Of a stretch of DNA of 26,258 nt, positions 7,731 through 15,235 are shown piece after piece. Within the stretch, counting starts at the first letter, position 1. Each line of letters opens with the position of its first letter. The position numbers and the translations under genes are program-made. The DNA comes from Clostridium sp. CAG:914 (GTDB taxonomy: Bacteria; Bacillota_I; Bacilli_A; RF39; UBA660): NCBI GenBank assembly GCA_000437895.1, contig FR902141.1, forward strand, positions 1 to 26,258, given 5' to 3'. Under the pieces are notes generated by a model. That model did not search any database, had not been told where the DNA came from, and worked only from the letters and a program-made list of their open reading frames with translations.

Positions 7731-9503
7731 TTATTCTGTTTCTTCATCACTACTTGATGATGATTCTAATTCATATGTTGCTAATATTTTGACTTTTAAT
7801 GTTATTCCTTCAATAATAGTGTCTTTAGGTGGCCTTGATTGTTCTATGATGCTTGCTGATAAGAAATCATTTAATTTATCGTTAGGGATGATTGTTCCGT
7901 TTTTATCTAATACACTTACATTAATTTTATATTCTTCAGCAAATGACATTACATCACTTAGACTCCAATTTTCAGCAATCATATCTGGATATTCATTTAC
8001 AATATTTGGGATGTATAGTGTAACTGTATCTCCTTTTTCTAATACTTTCTTTTCATCTTTATTGTAGATTGGTTTTTGGTCTATTATATTTTGTTCTTTT
8101 CCTTTATATTCGTCTTTATTTTCTACATCTTTTTTTTCTATATTTACATTAACTCCTATTAATTCTAATTTTGCTTTTATTTCTGTATAATCTTTTCCTG
8201 TGTAATCTTCTAAGTAGTGATATTCACCACCAAGTGATTCTATTATTGTTATAGTATCTCCTTTTTTTCTTGTGCTTCCTGCTTTTGGATTTGTTCTTAT
8301 TACTAACCCTTCTGCTACAGTGTCACTTTCTTTTGATTCAATGGTATATTTAAACCCTAATTTTTCTAGTTCTTTTATAGCTTTTTCTGTTTCTTTACCT
8401 ACGACATTAGGTACAATTACATCTTTTACTTCTTTGGTTGATGATAGCCAAAATATACCTGCAATAATTAGTAGGAATAGTACAATTCCTGTTAATAGTA
8501 GTATTACAGTATTTCTTTTTTTAGGTGTTTCTAAGATATCTTCTTCAATACTTTCTTCTTTCTTTTCTGTATACTCTACATTTGGTTTTTCTATTTTGTT
8601 TTTTTCTTTTTTCTTTGTTATTGGTTCAGAATCATCTATATCATTTTCAGGATATTCAAATGTTACTTTTTTAGCATTTTCTTTTTCCATACATACCTCT
8701 AAATCGTCGTGCATTTCTTTTACACTATCATATCTATTTCTTGGGTTTTTTGCTGTTGCTTTAATTACTATGTTTTCAACACTTTGTGGTATAGTAGGAT
8801 TTTGTTTTCTTATGCTTGGTATTTTTTCTTTCATGTGTTTTAGTGCTATTTCAACGGCATTATCTCCTTTAAATGGTACTGAACCAGTTATTAATTCATA
8901 CATTAATATACCTAATGAATATATATCACTTTTTACGGTTGCACTTTTTCCATTGGCTTGTTCTGGTGGTAGGTAGTGTACACTTCCCATTACTGAATTT
9001 GTTTGTGTTAATTGTGTTGCATTTAGAGCCATTGCTATTCCAAAGTCAGTTATTTTCACTAAACCATTATCTAGAATCATTATATTTTGTGGTTTTATAT
9101 CTCTGTGTATGATATATGATTCATGAGCATGTGCTAATCCGTCAGTCAATTGTAGCATAATGTCAATTACTTCTGGTAAAGTTAATGTTTCTCTTTTCTT
9201 TAGTAATTGTTTTAATGTTTTTCCTTCTATATATTCCATTACAATATAGTATTGTCCGTCTTCTTCTCCTACATCATATACTTCTACTATATTTGGATGT
9301 GATAGATTAGATACGGATAAGGCTTCTCTTTGAAATCTTCTAATAAATTTTTCATCATTAGATAGGTCTCCACGTAATACTTTTATTGCAACTTTTCTAT
9401 CTAGTATAGTGTCATTTGCTAGATATACGTTAGCCATTCCACCTTCGCCAATTGTTTTAATGATTTCATATCTGTCATTAATCTTTTGCCCCTTTGTTAG
9501 CAT
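7731..9503 (-). CDS. prkC: PASTA-domain Ser/Thr protein kinase PrkC
   Basis: PrkC is a membrane eukaryotic-like kinase that senses peptidoglycan fragments and phosphorylates cytoplasmic targets. The 590-residue product has an N-terminal kinase domain with a Gly loop (GEGGMANVY), Lys41, catalytic HRDIKPQN (133-140) and DFG (153-155). A Lys/Glu-rich juxtamembrane linker follows, then one transmembrane helix (about 331-353) and three extracellular PASTA units (about 360-425, 427-497 and 498-580). The first has the clear IVPNVVGK start; the third is divergent. The tail is Ser/Glu-rich. The start ATG overlaps the stop of the phosphatase gene (TAATG), with GGTGA as ribosome site. Transcribed with its antagonist phosphatase, as in Bacillus. 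Confidence 0.97.
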   Translation of the reverse strand: MLTKGQKINDRYEIIKTIGEGGMANVYLANDTILDRKVAIKVLRGDLSNDEKFIRRFQREALSVSNLSHPNIVEVYDVGEEDGQYYIVMEYIEGKTLKQLLKKRETLTLPEVIDIMLQLTDGLAHAHESYIIHRDIKPQNIMILDNGLVKITDFGIAMALNATQLTQTNSVMGSVHYLPPEQANGKSATVKSDIYSLGILMYELITGSVPFKGDNAVEIALKHMKEKIPSIRKQNPTIPQSVENIVIKATAKNPRNRYDSVKEMHDDLEVCMEKENAKKVTFEYPENDIDDSEPITKKKEKNKIEKPNVEYTEKKEESIEEDILETPKKRNTVILLLTGIVLFLLIIAGIFWLSSTKEVKDVIVPNVVGKETEKAIKELEKLGFKYTIESKESDTVAEGLVIRTNPKAGSTRKKGDTITIIESLGGEYHYLEDYTGKDYTEIKAKLELIGVNVNIEKKDVENKDEYKGKEQNIIDQKPIYNKDEKKVLEKGDTVTLYIPNIVNEYPDMIAENWSLSDVMSFAEEYKINVSVLDKNGTIIPNDKLNDFLSASIIEQSRPPKDTIIEGITLKVKILATYELESSSSSDEETE

Positions 9504-10243
9504 TATATTTCACCACTTTCTTTTTTTAAATATGCAATTGATATGTTGTCGTGTCCTCCACGCATATTTGCTTTATTTATTAATTTTAAAACGACTTCTT
9601 CGATAGATAATTTGCTGTTTAGAACTTTTTCTATTTGTTCATTAGTTAGCATATTTGTTAATCCATCACTGCATAAAAATAATCCTTTTACAGATGTATC
9701 AACATCAAAAATATCTATGTCAATTGGGTTATTGGCTCCGAGAGCTCGCATTAATACATTTTTTCTTGGATGGTATTTTGCTTCTTCTTCAGTTAGTTCT
9801 CCTGTTGATACGAGTAAATTTACTAATGTATGGTCTTTTGTTACTTTGTGTAACTGTTCATTTTTGATGACAAATCCTGAACTATCGCCTATATTTCCAT
9901 ATAATATATAATCATCTGTTTTGATCGCTATTACTAACGTTGTTCCCATTCCTTTGCTTTCTTGATTTTTGTCAGTATATTCAAATATTTTATGATTAAT
10001 ATCTTGTACTGTATTTCTTATCCATTCTATGGCATCTTCTTTTTTGCCAAGGCTTTCTATTGATTCAAAGTTATTTGTTATGGTATCTATAGCAATTTTT
10101 GATGCTATTTCTCCAGCTTTATGTCCTCCCATTCCATCAGCTACGGCTAGAACAAATTCATTATTTGTATTATTTAATATTATAACATTATCTTCGTTAT
10201 GATCTCTAACTTTTCCGGGATCTGTAAAATAAAATGTTTGCAT
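9503..10243 (-). CDS. prpC: PP2C-family protein phosphatase PrpC/Stp
   Basis: This is a metal-dependent Ser/Thr phosphatase that reverses PrkC phosphorylation. The 246-residue product carries the PPM motifs: RDHNEDN (13-19), ADGMGGH (35-41, Asp36 as metal ligand), GDSSGFV, CSDGLTNML and GGHDNIS near the end. Length is typical for the bacterial single-domain form. ATG 10243 has a strong AGGAGG site and starts 8 nt after rlmN. Its stop codon shares one base with the prkC start, so kinase and phosphatase are made in step. Confidence 0.96.
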   Translation of the reverse strand: MQTFYFTDPGKVRDHNEDNVIILNNTNNEFVLAVADGMGGHKAGEIASKIAIDTITNNFESIESLGKKEDAIEWIRNTVQDINHKIFEYTDKNQESKGMGTTLVIAIKTDDYILYGNIGDSSGFVIKNEQLHKVTKDHTLVNLLVSTGELTEEEAKYHPRKNVLMRALGANNPIDIDIFDVDTSVKGLFLCSDGLTNMLTNEQIEKVLNSKLSIEEVVLKLINKANMRGGHDNISIAYLKKESGEI

Positions 10244-10251
10244 ACTTCCTC

Positions 10252-11274
10252 CTAATCATGTTGGTGGTTAGCTCTTAGTTGTCCGCAGGCAGCGTCAACT
10301 TTTCCACCAAACTCTTTTCTTATTGTTACATTGATTCCATTCTTCTTAAGTATATCATAAAATGTTAATATTTGCATCTTTTTTGTGCGTTTGAATTCAA
10401 TATTTTCTGTTTCATTGTATGGAATTAAATTTACATAACAATTCATACCTTTTAGAATGTTTGCTAATTCTATAGCACATTCTTTAGTATCATTTATTCC
10501 TTCTAACATAATGTATTCGAAAGTTACTCTTCTATTTGTTTTTGCTACATATTTTTTTAAGACATTTAGTAACTCTTCTAATTTATATGCTTTACTTATT
10601 GGCATTATTTTATTTCTTATTTTGTCATTTGGAGCATGTAGTGATATAGCTAGATTTACTTGGTTGAAATCATTCATAAATGTTTCAATTTTTGGAACTA
10701 TACCACAAGTAGATACGGTAATGTGTCTTGATCCTATGTCTAATCCTTTTGGATGATTAATTATTCTTATAAAATTCATGACATTTTCGTAATTATCAAA
10801 TGGTTCTCCTATTCCCATTACAACGACATGTGATATTCTTTGTTTTATGTCTTCTTCAATTAATAGTATTTGTTCTACTATTTCATATGTTTCAAGATTT
10901 CTTTCTTTTTTTAATCTTCCACTTTCACAAAAAGCACAGCCCATATTACATCCAACTTGACTAGAGACACAGATGCTTATGCCATAGTCATGATACATTA
11001 GAACAGATTCTATTCTTTTATGATCTTTTAGTTCAAAAAGGTACTTTTTAACGTTAACATCTTCTTGTTTTAATACTAATTTTATAAAAGAAAAGTCAAA
11101 GTCTTCCAATAATTTTTCTTTTATTTTATTTGGTATATTGGGCATTTGTGTTAGGTCAGTAATTTTTTTCTTATATAAAAATTCATATAGTTGAGTTGCT
11201 CTATATTTTTTGTCATTAATGTTGATAAAATAGTTTTCTAATTCATTATAAGTTATTCCATATATATTTTTCAT
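10252..11274 (-). CDS. rlmN: Dual-specificity 23S rRNA/tRNA adenine-C2 methyltransferase RlmN
   Basis: RlmN is a radical-SAM enzyme that methylates C2 of A2503 in 23S rRNA and A37 in some tRNAs. The 340-residue product has the CX3CX2C cluster motif CNMGCAFC (Cys109, 113, 116), the GIGEPFDNY segment, and the C-terminal catalytic cysteine (about Cys330, in DAACGQL). Length is normal. RlmN rather than Cfr is supported by the operon context (rlmN-prpC-prkC-rsgA-rpe). ATG 11274 is preceded by AGGTGGA, and a promoter with an extended -10 lies about 20 nt further up. It leads the five-gene operon. Confidence 0.95.
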   Translation of the reverse strand: MKNIYGITYNELENYFININDKKYRATQLYEFLYKKKITDLTQMPNIPNKIKEKLLEDFDFSFIKLVLKQEDVNVKKYLFELKDHKRIESVLMYHDYGISICVSSQVGCNMGCAFCESGRLKKERNLETYEIVEQILLIEEDIKQRISHVVVMGIGEPFDNYENVMNFIRIINHPKGLDIGSRHITVSTCGIVPKIETFMNDFNQVNLAISLHAPNDKIRNKIMPISKAYKLEELLNVLKKYVAKTNRRVTFEYIMLEGINDTKECAIELANILKGMNCYVNLIPYNETENIEFKRTKKMQILTFYDILKKNGINVTIRKEFGGKVDAACGQLRANHQHD

Positions 11275-11290
11275 TGTTCCACCTATAATT

Positions 11291-11319
11291 ATTATATCAT
11301 GTATATTGTTAAATTTAAA
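11291..11319 (-). promoter_or_regulatory. Promoter of the rlmN-prpC-prkC-rsgA-rpe operon
   Basis: On the minus strand the extended -10 is TGATATAAT (hexamer at 11296-11291). A weak -35, TTTAAA (11319-11314), lies 17 nt upstream. It sits between the spoVS terminator and the rlmN ribosome site. Confidence 0.6.
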
Positions 11320-11338
11320 ATAAATTTGTATATAAAAA

Positions 11339-11357
11339 AGAGGCTTATTTTGCCTCT
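11339..11357 (-). terminator. Terminator of spoVS, built over its stop codon
   Basis: On the minus strand AGAGGC (11357-11352) pairs with GCCTCT (11344-11339) around a 7-nt loop that contains the TAA stop, followed by TTTTTT (11338-11333). The 5' arm is the last coding sequence of spoVS. Confidence 0.9.
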
Positions 11358-11605
11358 ACGATTAACTTTATAGCTGTTCTTTCGTCACCATCTATTACTA
11401 TATCTGTAAAAGCTGGTATACATACTAGATTTTTACCAGATGGTGCTACAAATCCTCTTGCTATAGCTATTGCTTTTATAGCTTGATTTAATGCACCAGC
11501 TCCAATAGCTTGGATTTCTACACTGTTTTTTTCTCTAAAAACATTTGCTAGTGCTCCTGCTACTGAATTAGGATTTGATTTAGTTCCTACTTTAAGTGTT
11601 TCCAT
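11345..11605 (-). CDS. spoVS: Stage V sporulation protein S
   Basis: SpoVS is a small Alba-like protein that affects septation and spore coat or cortex stages. The 86-residue product is highly conserved along its whole length: VGTKSNPNSVAGALA, IQAIGAGALNQA, IARGFVAPSG and IPAFTD followed by IDGDERTAIKLIVE. I start at ATG 11605 (METLKV...) because AAAGGA lies just upstream and the length equals that of known SpoVS. A TTG codon 18 nt earlier is in frame but would place the SD inside the gene. It is monocistronic, between terminators. SpoVS is also found in some non-sporulating lineages, so alone it does not prove sporulation. Confidence 0.97.
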   Translation of the reverse strand: METLKVGTKSNPNSVAGALANVFREKNSVEIQAIGAGALNQAIKAIAIARGFVAPSGKNLVCIPAFTDIVIDGDERTAIKLIVEAK

Positions 11606-11649
11606 TGTTTTCCGTCCTTTCAATTTATTATATGAGGATACATGAAAAA

Positions 11650-11683
11650 AAGAACAGTTTATTTTAATATCCAGGCTGTTCTT
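11650..11683 (-). terminator. Terminator of the glycosidase operon, overlapping its 3' end
   Basis: On the minus strand AAGAACAG (11683-11676) pairs with CTGTTCTT (11657-11650), followed by a T run to 11644. The 18-nt loop contains the last codons and TAA stop (11661-11659) of the glycosidase gene. Confidence 0.8.
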
Positions 11684-12648
11684 ATAAAGTCTTGTCCTTC
11701 TTTTAATGGTTCACATGGAGAATTTATTAACTTGTTATTAATAACTAAGGTTGTTGATGATCCTCCATCCATATTTATGGCATTATATGCGCCATATCTT
11801 TGTAAAATTATTAATAAATCATTTAGATATACACCACCTCTTCCTTTAAACGATAGGTCTTGTCCATATCCATTTACTACGAGAAATAGTATGATGCCAT
11901 CTTTTCTTTGTGCTATTACAGTTCTTGGGTTCATTCCTGATCCTCCGGTACCAACAATTTTGATTGGATTACCATTTACTATTAGTGCTGGTCCAAAACT
12001 TAGAGCTTCTTTTATTTTCTTTTCTTTTAAATCTTTTACTGATAGTTCTCCTGATATAAGTATTCCATCTTCGTTTATGGCGGCACTTGCATATCCATTA
12101 TTGCTTCTTGCATATATAACATTACCATTTTGTACTATTAATCCTTCTGGATAACCATCAGCCCAACTGTAACCTCCACCATTTATGGCTACGATAGCGT
12201 CGTTTTCTTTGGCAATTTCTGTAAGTATTTGTCCTCTATTTAGATTATTACTAGCTACGGCAGTATGTACTCTTTTTGGATCATATATAGCTACTAGATA
12301 ACAATTAAATTCTTTATATTTAAATTCGATTAGTTTATATAATTCATCTTCTTCTCTATCTAATATTTGTTTTTCATATATTGAGCTATAATTATCTGTT
12401 TCTATTGTTCCTATAGTTATGTCATTAACGTTAGTACTTTCTTCAAGTAATATATAGTAATTACTATTCATGACTTTTTCTATGGTATCATCTGAGTAGA
12501 AGATGTGTGCTAAGTATTTATGATTCATAGTATTCATGGAAGTTGTTATCCAAAAGACTCTTGCTTTATCGTATGGACCATATACTAATAAAAAGCAAAA
12601 TACAATAATAATATCTAATATAATAAATAACTTTGTTATAAACTTCAT
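11659..12648 (-). CDS. Membrane-anchored phosphodiester glycosidase family protein (NAGPA-like)
   Basis: The product has 329 residues, with an N-terminal hydrophobic helix (about 5-27) that acts as signal anchor, so the enzyme domain lies outside the cell. From about residue 110 it matches the phosphodiester glycosidase/DUF2233 family: AINGGGYS, GLIVQNGN, SFGPALIVNG, NPRTVIAQ and MDGGSSTT. Relatives cleave sugar-1-phosphodiester links such as those in uncovered GlcNAc-phosphate or wall glycans; the substrate here is unknown. ATG 12648 starts 2 nt after the preceding gene, whose last codons and stop (GGAGGAGTAA) supply the ribosome site, so the pair is tightly coupled. Partnership with the upstream envelope protein is inference. 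Confidence 0.88.
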   Translation of the reverse strand: MKFITKLFIILDIIIVFCFLLVYGPYDKARVFWITTSMNTMNHKYLAHIFYSDDTIEKVMNSNYYILLEESTNVNDITIGTIETDNYSSIYEKQILDREEDELYKLIEFKYKEFNCYLVAIYDPKRVHTAVASNNLNRGQILTEIAKENDAIVAINGGGYSWADGYPEGLIVQNGNVIYARSNNGYASAAINEDGILISGELSVKDLKEKKIKEALSFGPALIVNGNPIKIVGTGGSGMNPRTVIAQRKDGIILFLVVNGYGQDLSFKGRGGVYLNDLLIILQRYGAYNAINMDGGSSTTLVINNKLINSPCEPLKEGQDFIRTAWILK

Positions 12649-12650
12649 AT

Positions 12651-13970
12651 TTACTCCTCCAAGAGATAAGGGTCGGTACTAGTACCAGAACCACTTGTTA
12701 TGGTAATATTACTTTTTATACATATACTTGGTTTTAAATAGTGTAAATTATCTTTGTTATCTAAAAATAGTCTTCCTAAAGTATTAGTAGTATATATAAG
12801 TGAATTGTTATTATAATTACTTAACCATATATCACTATCATCTGTTATAAATAATTCTGTTACACTTGGTAATCCAATATAAGAGTATTCTTTTTTATTA
12901 TATATTTCCTTGTAATCATAATTGTTATCTTTGTTGTAGTTACCTCCATAGAAAGGACATTTTACTAGATTGTTTTTTTCTAATTTATTTAATAGTACAT
13001 TATTTAAGTATTGATTAATATTGTTATAGTTTACTTTTGTGTCTTCTAAATGATATGCTAGGGTTAATTTTATATAATCATCATTTTTTTCAATTATTCT
13101 AAATAAATTATCATTATATTTAATATAACTTCCAATATTTTTGTGATTTAATATAACACTATTGTCATTTTCAATGATATATGGATTATCTTTTGTTCCA
13201 TCTCCTTTATATAATGGGGTATTAATATCTAAAACGATGCTTGGTTTTACGCCATAGCTGTGATAACCGGTATCATCATTTGTTTCATCATTTATGCCAC
13301 CTTTATCAAAAATATACCATACATTATTTTCACTGGCATTAATTGTCCAAAAGTAATTATTATTATTTAGATAAGATTCAATTCCACCTGCTTTTAAATA
13401 TTCTTCTATGGAGATAAGGCCTACATAATCATTTAATGTATCGTTACATGTTTGATTATCTTTAGTAACTATATCTGTGCACCATGAATGTTTAATAAGA
13501 TAATTTTTATAGTTATTTAAGGAATTTAAAAATATTCCAGAATGTTCTTTGTCTGTTATGTTTAGCCAGTTATATATATAAGAATTTTTATAATTATTTT
13601 CTGTTGACCATACCATAGATGTTTGTGTATCTTCAGTGATTAGTTTTATACCATTATCATTAAAACTAATAATTCTCCATAATCTTGCAGAATAATATAG
13701 GTAGTTATCAGTTACTTTTCCTTTATAATAGTAATTATTATCTATTTTGTATAGTCCACTATTATTATATGTAATAGGTTTATTTTTTAGGGTTTCATAT
13801 AAATTATTTGTAGTTAAAAAAGATTGTTTATGTTCTAATCTATAGTAATGAATTAATTTATAAGAATATATTGAACATATTATAAAAATAGTTAATATAT
13901 TAAAAAAGATAAATTTTTTTTCCCAATCTTTCATTGGCTTTTTTTCTCTATTCTTTTTATTCTTTTTCAT
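12651..13970 (-). CDS. Membrane-anchored extracellular protein with a duplicated module
   Basis: The product has 439 residues. A basic N-terminus (KKNKKNREKK) precedes one transmembrane helix (about 21-40); the rest is predicted outside. Two diverged copies of one module follow. Copy 1 (about 50-275) runs from YSARLWRIISFNDNGIKL through YNWLN, VGLISIEEY and YFWTINAS to GVKPSIVL and GTKDNPYIIE. Copy 2 (about 275-439) runs from YNDNLFRIIEKNDDYIKL through NNINQYLN and YIGLPSVTEL to LKPSICI and GTSTDPYLLEE. Similar modules occur in surface proteins of uncultured gut Firmicutes. I know no named function. GGTGGT precedes ATG 13970, and a good promoter lies just above. It forms an operon with the glycosidase. 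Confidence 0.85.
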   Translation of the reverse strand: MKKNKKNREKKPMKDWEKKFIFFNILTIFIICSIYSYKLIHYYRLEHKQSFLTTNNLYETLKNKPITYNNSGLYKIDNNYYYKGKVTDNYLYYSARLWRIISFNDNGIKLITEDTQTSMVWSTENNYKNSYIYNWLNITDKEHSGIFLNSLNNYKNYLIKHSWCTDIVTKDNQTCNDTLNDYVGLISIEEYLKAGGIESYLNNNNYFWTINASENNVWYIFDKGGINDETNDDTGYHSYGVKPSIVLDINTPLYKGDGTKDNPYIIENDNSVILNHKNIGSYIKYNDNLFRIIEKNDDYIKLTLAYHLEDTKVNYNNINQYLNNVLLNKLEKNNLVKCPFYGGNYNKDNNYDYKEIYNKKEYSYIGLPSVTELFITDDSDIWLSNYNNNSLIYTTNTLGRLFLDNKDNLHYLKPSICIKSNITITSGSGTSTDPYLLEE

Positions 13971-13988
13971 TTGTTACCACCTGGTATA

Positions 13989-14017
13989 ATTATAACAAAA
14001 TAATATTTGATTGTCAG
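13989..14017 (-). promoter_or_regulatory. Promoter of the duplicated-module protein and glycosidase operon
   Basis: On the minus strand: CTGACA (14017-14012), a 17-nt spacer, and TATAAT (13994-13989) preceded by TG to give TGTTATAAT. This is among the closest matches to a SigA promoter in the window. Confidence 0.8.
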
Positions 14018-14033
14018 TAGTTATTAAAAGAAA

Positions 14034-14057
14034 AAATAACTATGTTGAAAGTTATTT
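14034..14057 (-). terminator. Terminator of the spoIIR-mntP unit
   Basis: On the minus strand AAATAACT (14057-14050) pairs with AGTTATTT (14041-14034) around an 8-nt loop, followed by TTTCTTTT. A third arm, AATAACTA (14025-14018), could instead pair with the 3' arm, so two alternative hairpins exist. The third arm abuts the -35 of the next promoter. Confidence 0.75.
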
Positions 14058-14066
14058 ATGTTTATG

Positions 14067-14603
14067 CTAATTAAAATATATTATAATTCCTAATAAAGTG
14101 AGAACAATGCCTCCGAGTAATTTAGAGTATTCGCCAATTTTGTTGTTAATTATATTGCCAATTTCTAATCCTGTGAATGTAAAAATAAAAGCACATATTG
14201 AGAATGTTAGAGAATCTATTATATAGATATTGTTGATGGCTGATAATCCGATTCCTACGCTTAGGGCGTCTAAGCTAACTGTAAGTCCAAATAGTAGTAT
14301 TCCTGTAATCGAAGTGGTAAGTTTACTATCATCTTTTTTAAATCCAGATATGATTAATTCTATACCTATAAATATTAGTATTATGGAGGAGATAATATTA
14401 ATATCTAGGGGGATATTTTTTATAATAAAATTTCCAAAATATACTCCAATTAGAGGCATAATAAAGTGATATATACCTACGGTAATGGACATAAATAATT
14501 TCTTTTTTTGATTTATTCCTTGCATACCAAAAGCTAATGATAAAGAAAATGCATCCATACTTAGGCTAATAGCTATAAGTAGAATAATAATATAAGAATT
14601 CAC
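14067..14603 (-). CDS. mntP: Manganese efflux pump MntP
   Basis: MntP (DUF204) exports Mn2+ to avoid its toxicity. The 178-residue product has six hydrophobic helices and the two half-repeats of the family with acidic intramembrane motifs: LSMDAFSLSLAFG near the N-terminus and SLDALSVGIGL near residue 112. I take GTG 14603 as start: AGGTGAT lies 3 nt upstream and the family begins at this point. The gene follows spoIIR by 38 nt. In Bacillus the order prfA-prmC-spoIIR-mntP (ywlD) is also kept, with extra genes between. The ribosome site is inside a small hairpin (14610-14630) that may damp translation. No yybP-ykoY riboswitch was recognised upstream. Confidence 0.94.
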   Translation of the reverse strand: MNSYIIILLIAISLSMDAFSLSLAFGMQGINQKKKLFMSITVGIYHFIMPLIGVYFGNFIIKNIPLDINIISSIILIFIGIELIISGFKKDDSKLTTSITGILLFGLTVSLDALSVGIGLSAINNIYIIDSLTFSICAFIFTFTGLEIGNIINNKIGEYSKLLGGIVLTLLGIIIYFN

Positions 14604-14609
14604 AAAATC

Positions 14610-14630
14610 ACCTAATTAATAATATTAGGT
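14610..14630 (-). promoter_or_regulatory. Hairpin that would sequester the mntP ribosome site
   Basis: On the minus strand ACCTAAT (14630-14624) and ATTAGGT (14616-14610) form a perfect 7-bp stem with a 7-nt loop. The 3' arm contains the AGGT of the AGGTGAT site, 3 nt before the GTG start. No T run follows on the minus strand, so it is not a terminator for spoIIR. A regulatory role is inference. Confidence 0.45.
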
Positions 14631-14641
14631 TTTTAACTATT

Positions 14642-15157
14642 TTAGAATATATCTTTTATTATTTTATGAATAATAGACTTATATTGGTGATTATCATTCT
14701 TTTCAATTAAGCATAAATTAGGAAACATAACGCACCACCAATTATCTCCTTTTGCTTCACCAATAGATACGACAAGTGATTCATAATATCCTTCTTCATA
14801 TGTATGTCCTTTAAATTGTTTTGTTGGAAAATAGTTGTATCCAAAGTTAATATTGTAATCCATTTTATAATTATTGTTTGAAAATATATTATTTATATTA
14901 TTATCAATATTATTTAAATTGTTGTTGATTATTTCTCGTACATCATCTATATTGTTTGTTTTACTTATCATATTTAAAACATCTTTTTCTAAATATTCTT
15001 TAACTTTGTTTTTAATATATACATCTTCTGTATTATTACTATTTGGTATTACTCTCATTCTGATAGATTCATTGGGGATAATTTCATTATTATTTGTTAT
15101 ATTAACAATATTTATGATAATTAGAACTACCAAGGTATAGTATACTAGTTTTTTCAT
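14642..15157 (-). CDS. spoIIR: Stage II sporulation protein R
   Basis: SpoIIR is made in the forespore, secreted into the space between the two membranes, and triggers SpoIIGA to process pro-SigmaE in the mother cell. The 171-residue product has an N-terminal signal or anchor helix (about 4-22), then IRMRVIPNSNN, matching the family's IRFRVIANSD. Family-defining blocks follow: FGYNYFPTKQF, YESLVVSIGEAKGDNWWC and VMFPNLC. Length is normal for the mature domain. AAGGA lies 9 nt before ATG 15157. It follows the prmC terminator, so it must have its own promoter; I could not assign a clear SigF-type site. Neighbours prfA-prmC and mntP match Bacillus. Confidence 0.95.
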   Translation of the reverse strand: MKKLVYYTLVVLIIINIVNITNNNEIIPNESIRMRVIPNSNNTEDVYIKNKVKEYLEKDVLNMISKTNNIDDVREIINNNLNNIDNNINNIFSNNNYKMDYNINFGYNYFPTKQFKGHTYEEGYYESLVVSIGEAKGDNWWCVMFPNLCLIEKNDNHQYKSIIHKIIKDIF

Positions 15158-15212
15158 GTTGATTATTCCTTTCTAGTATAATTATGAGGTGTAGTTAATT
15201 TTTTTAAACAAA

Positions 15213-15235
15213 AAAGATGCAAATAGTACATCTTT
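15213..15235 (-). terminator. Terminator of prfA-prmC, overlapping the prmC stop
   Basis: On the minus strand AAAGATG (15235-15229) pairs with CATCTTT (15219-15213), with a 9-nt loop and further Ts. The first two As of the 5' arm belong to the TAA stop (15236-15234). Confidence 0.85.

Noticed and set aside
8272..8976. Long + strand frame of 234 codons opposite prkC
   Set aside because: It is antisense to a well-supported kinase gene, with Phe/Ser/Leu-rich composition typical of an AT-rich reverse strand and no ribosome site.
11606..11623. TTG start giving a 92-residue SpoVS
   Set aside because: The SD AAAGGA would be coding; the ATG at 11605 gives the standard 86 residues.
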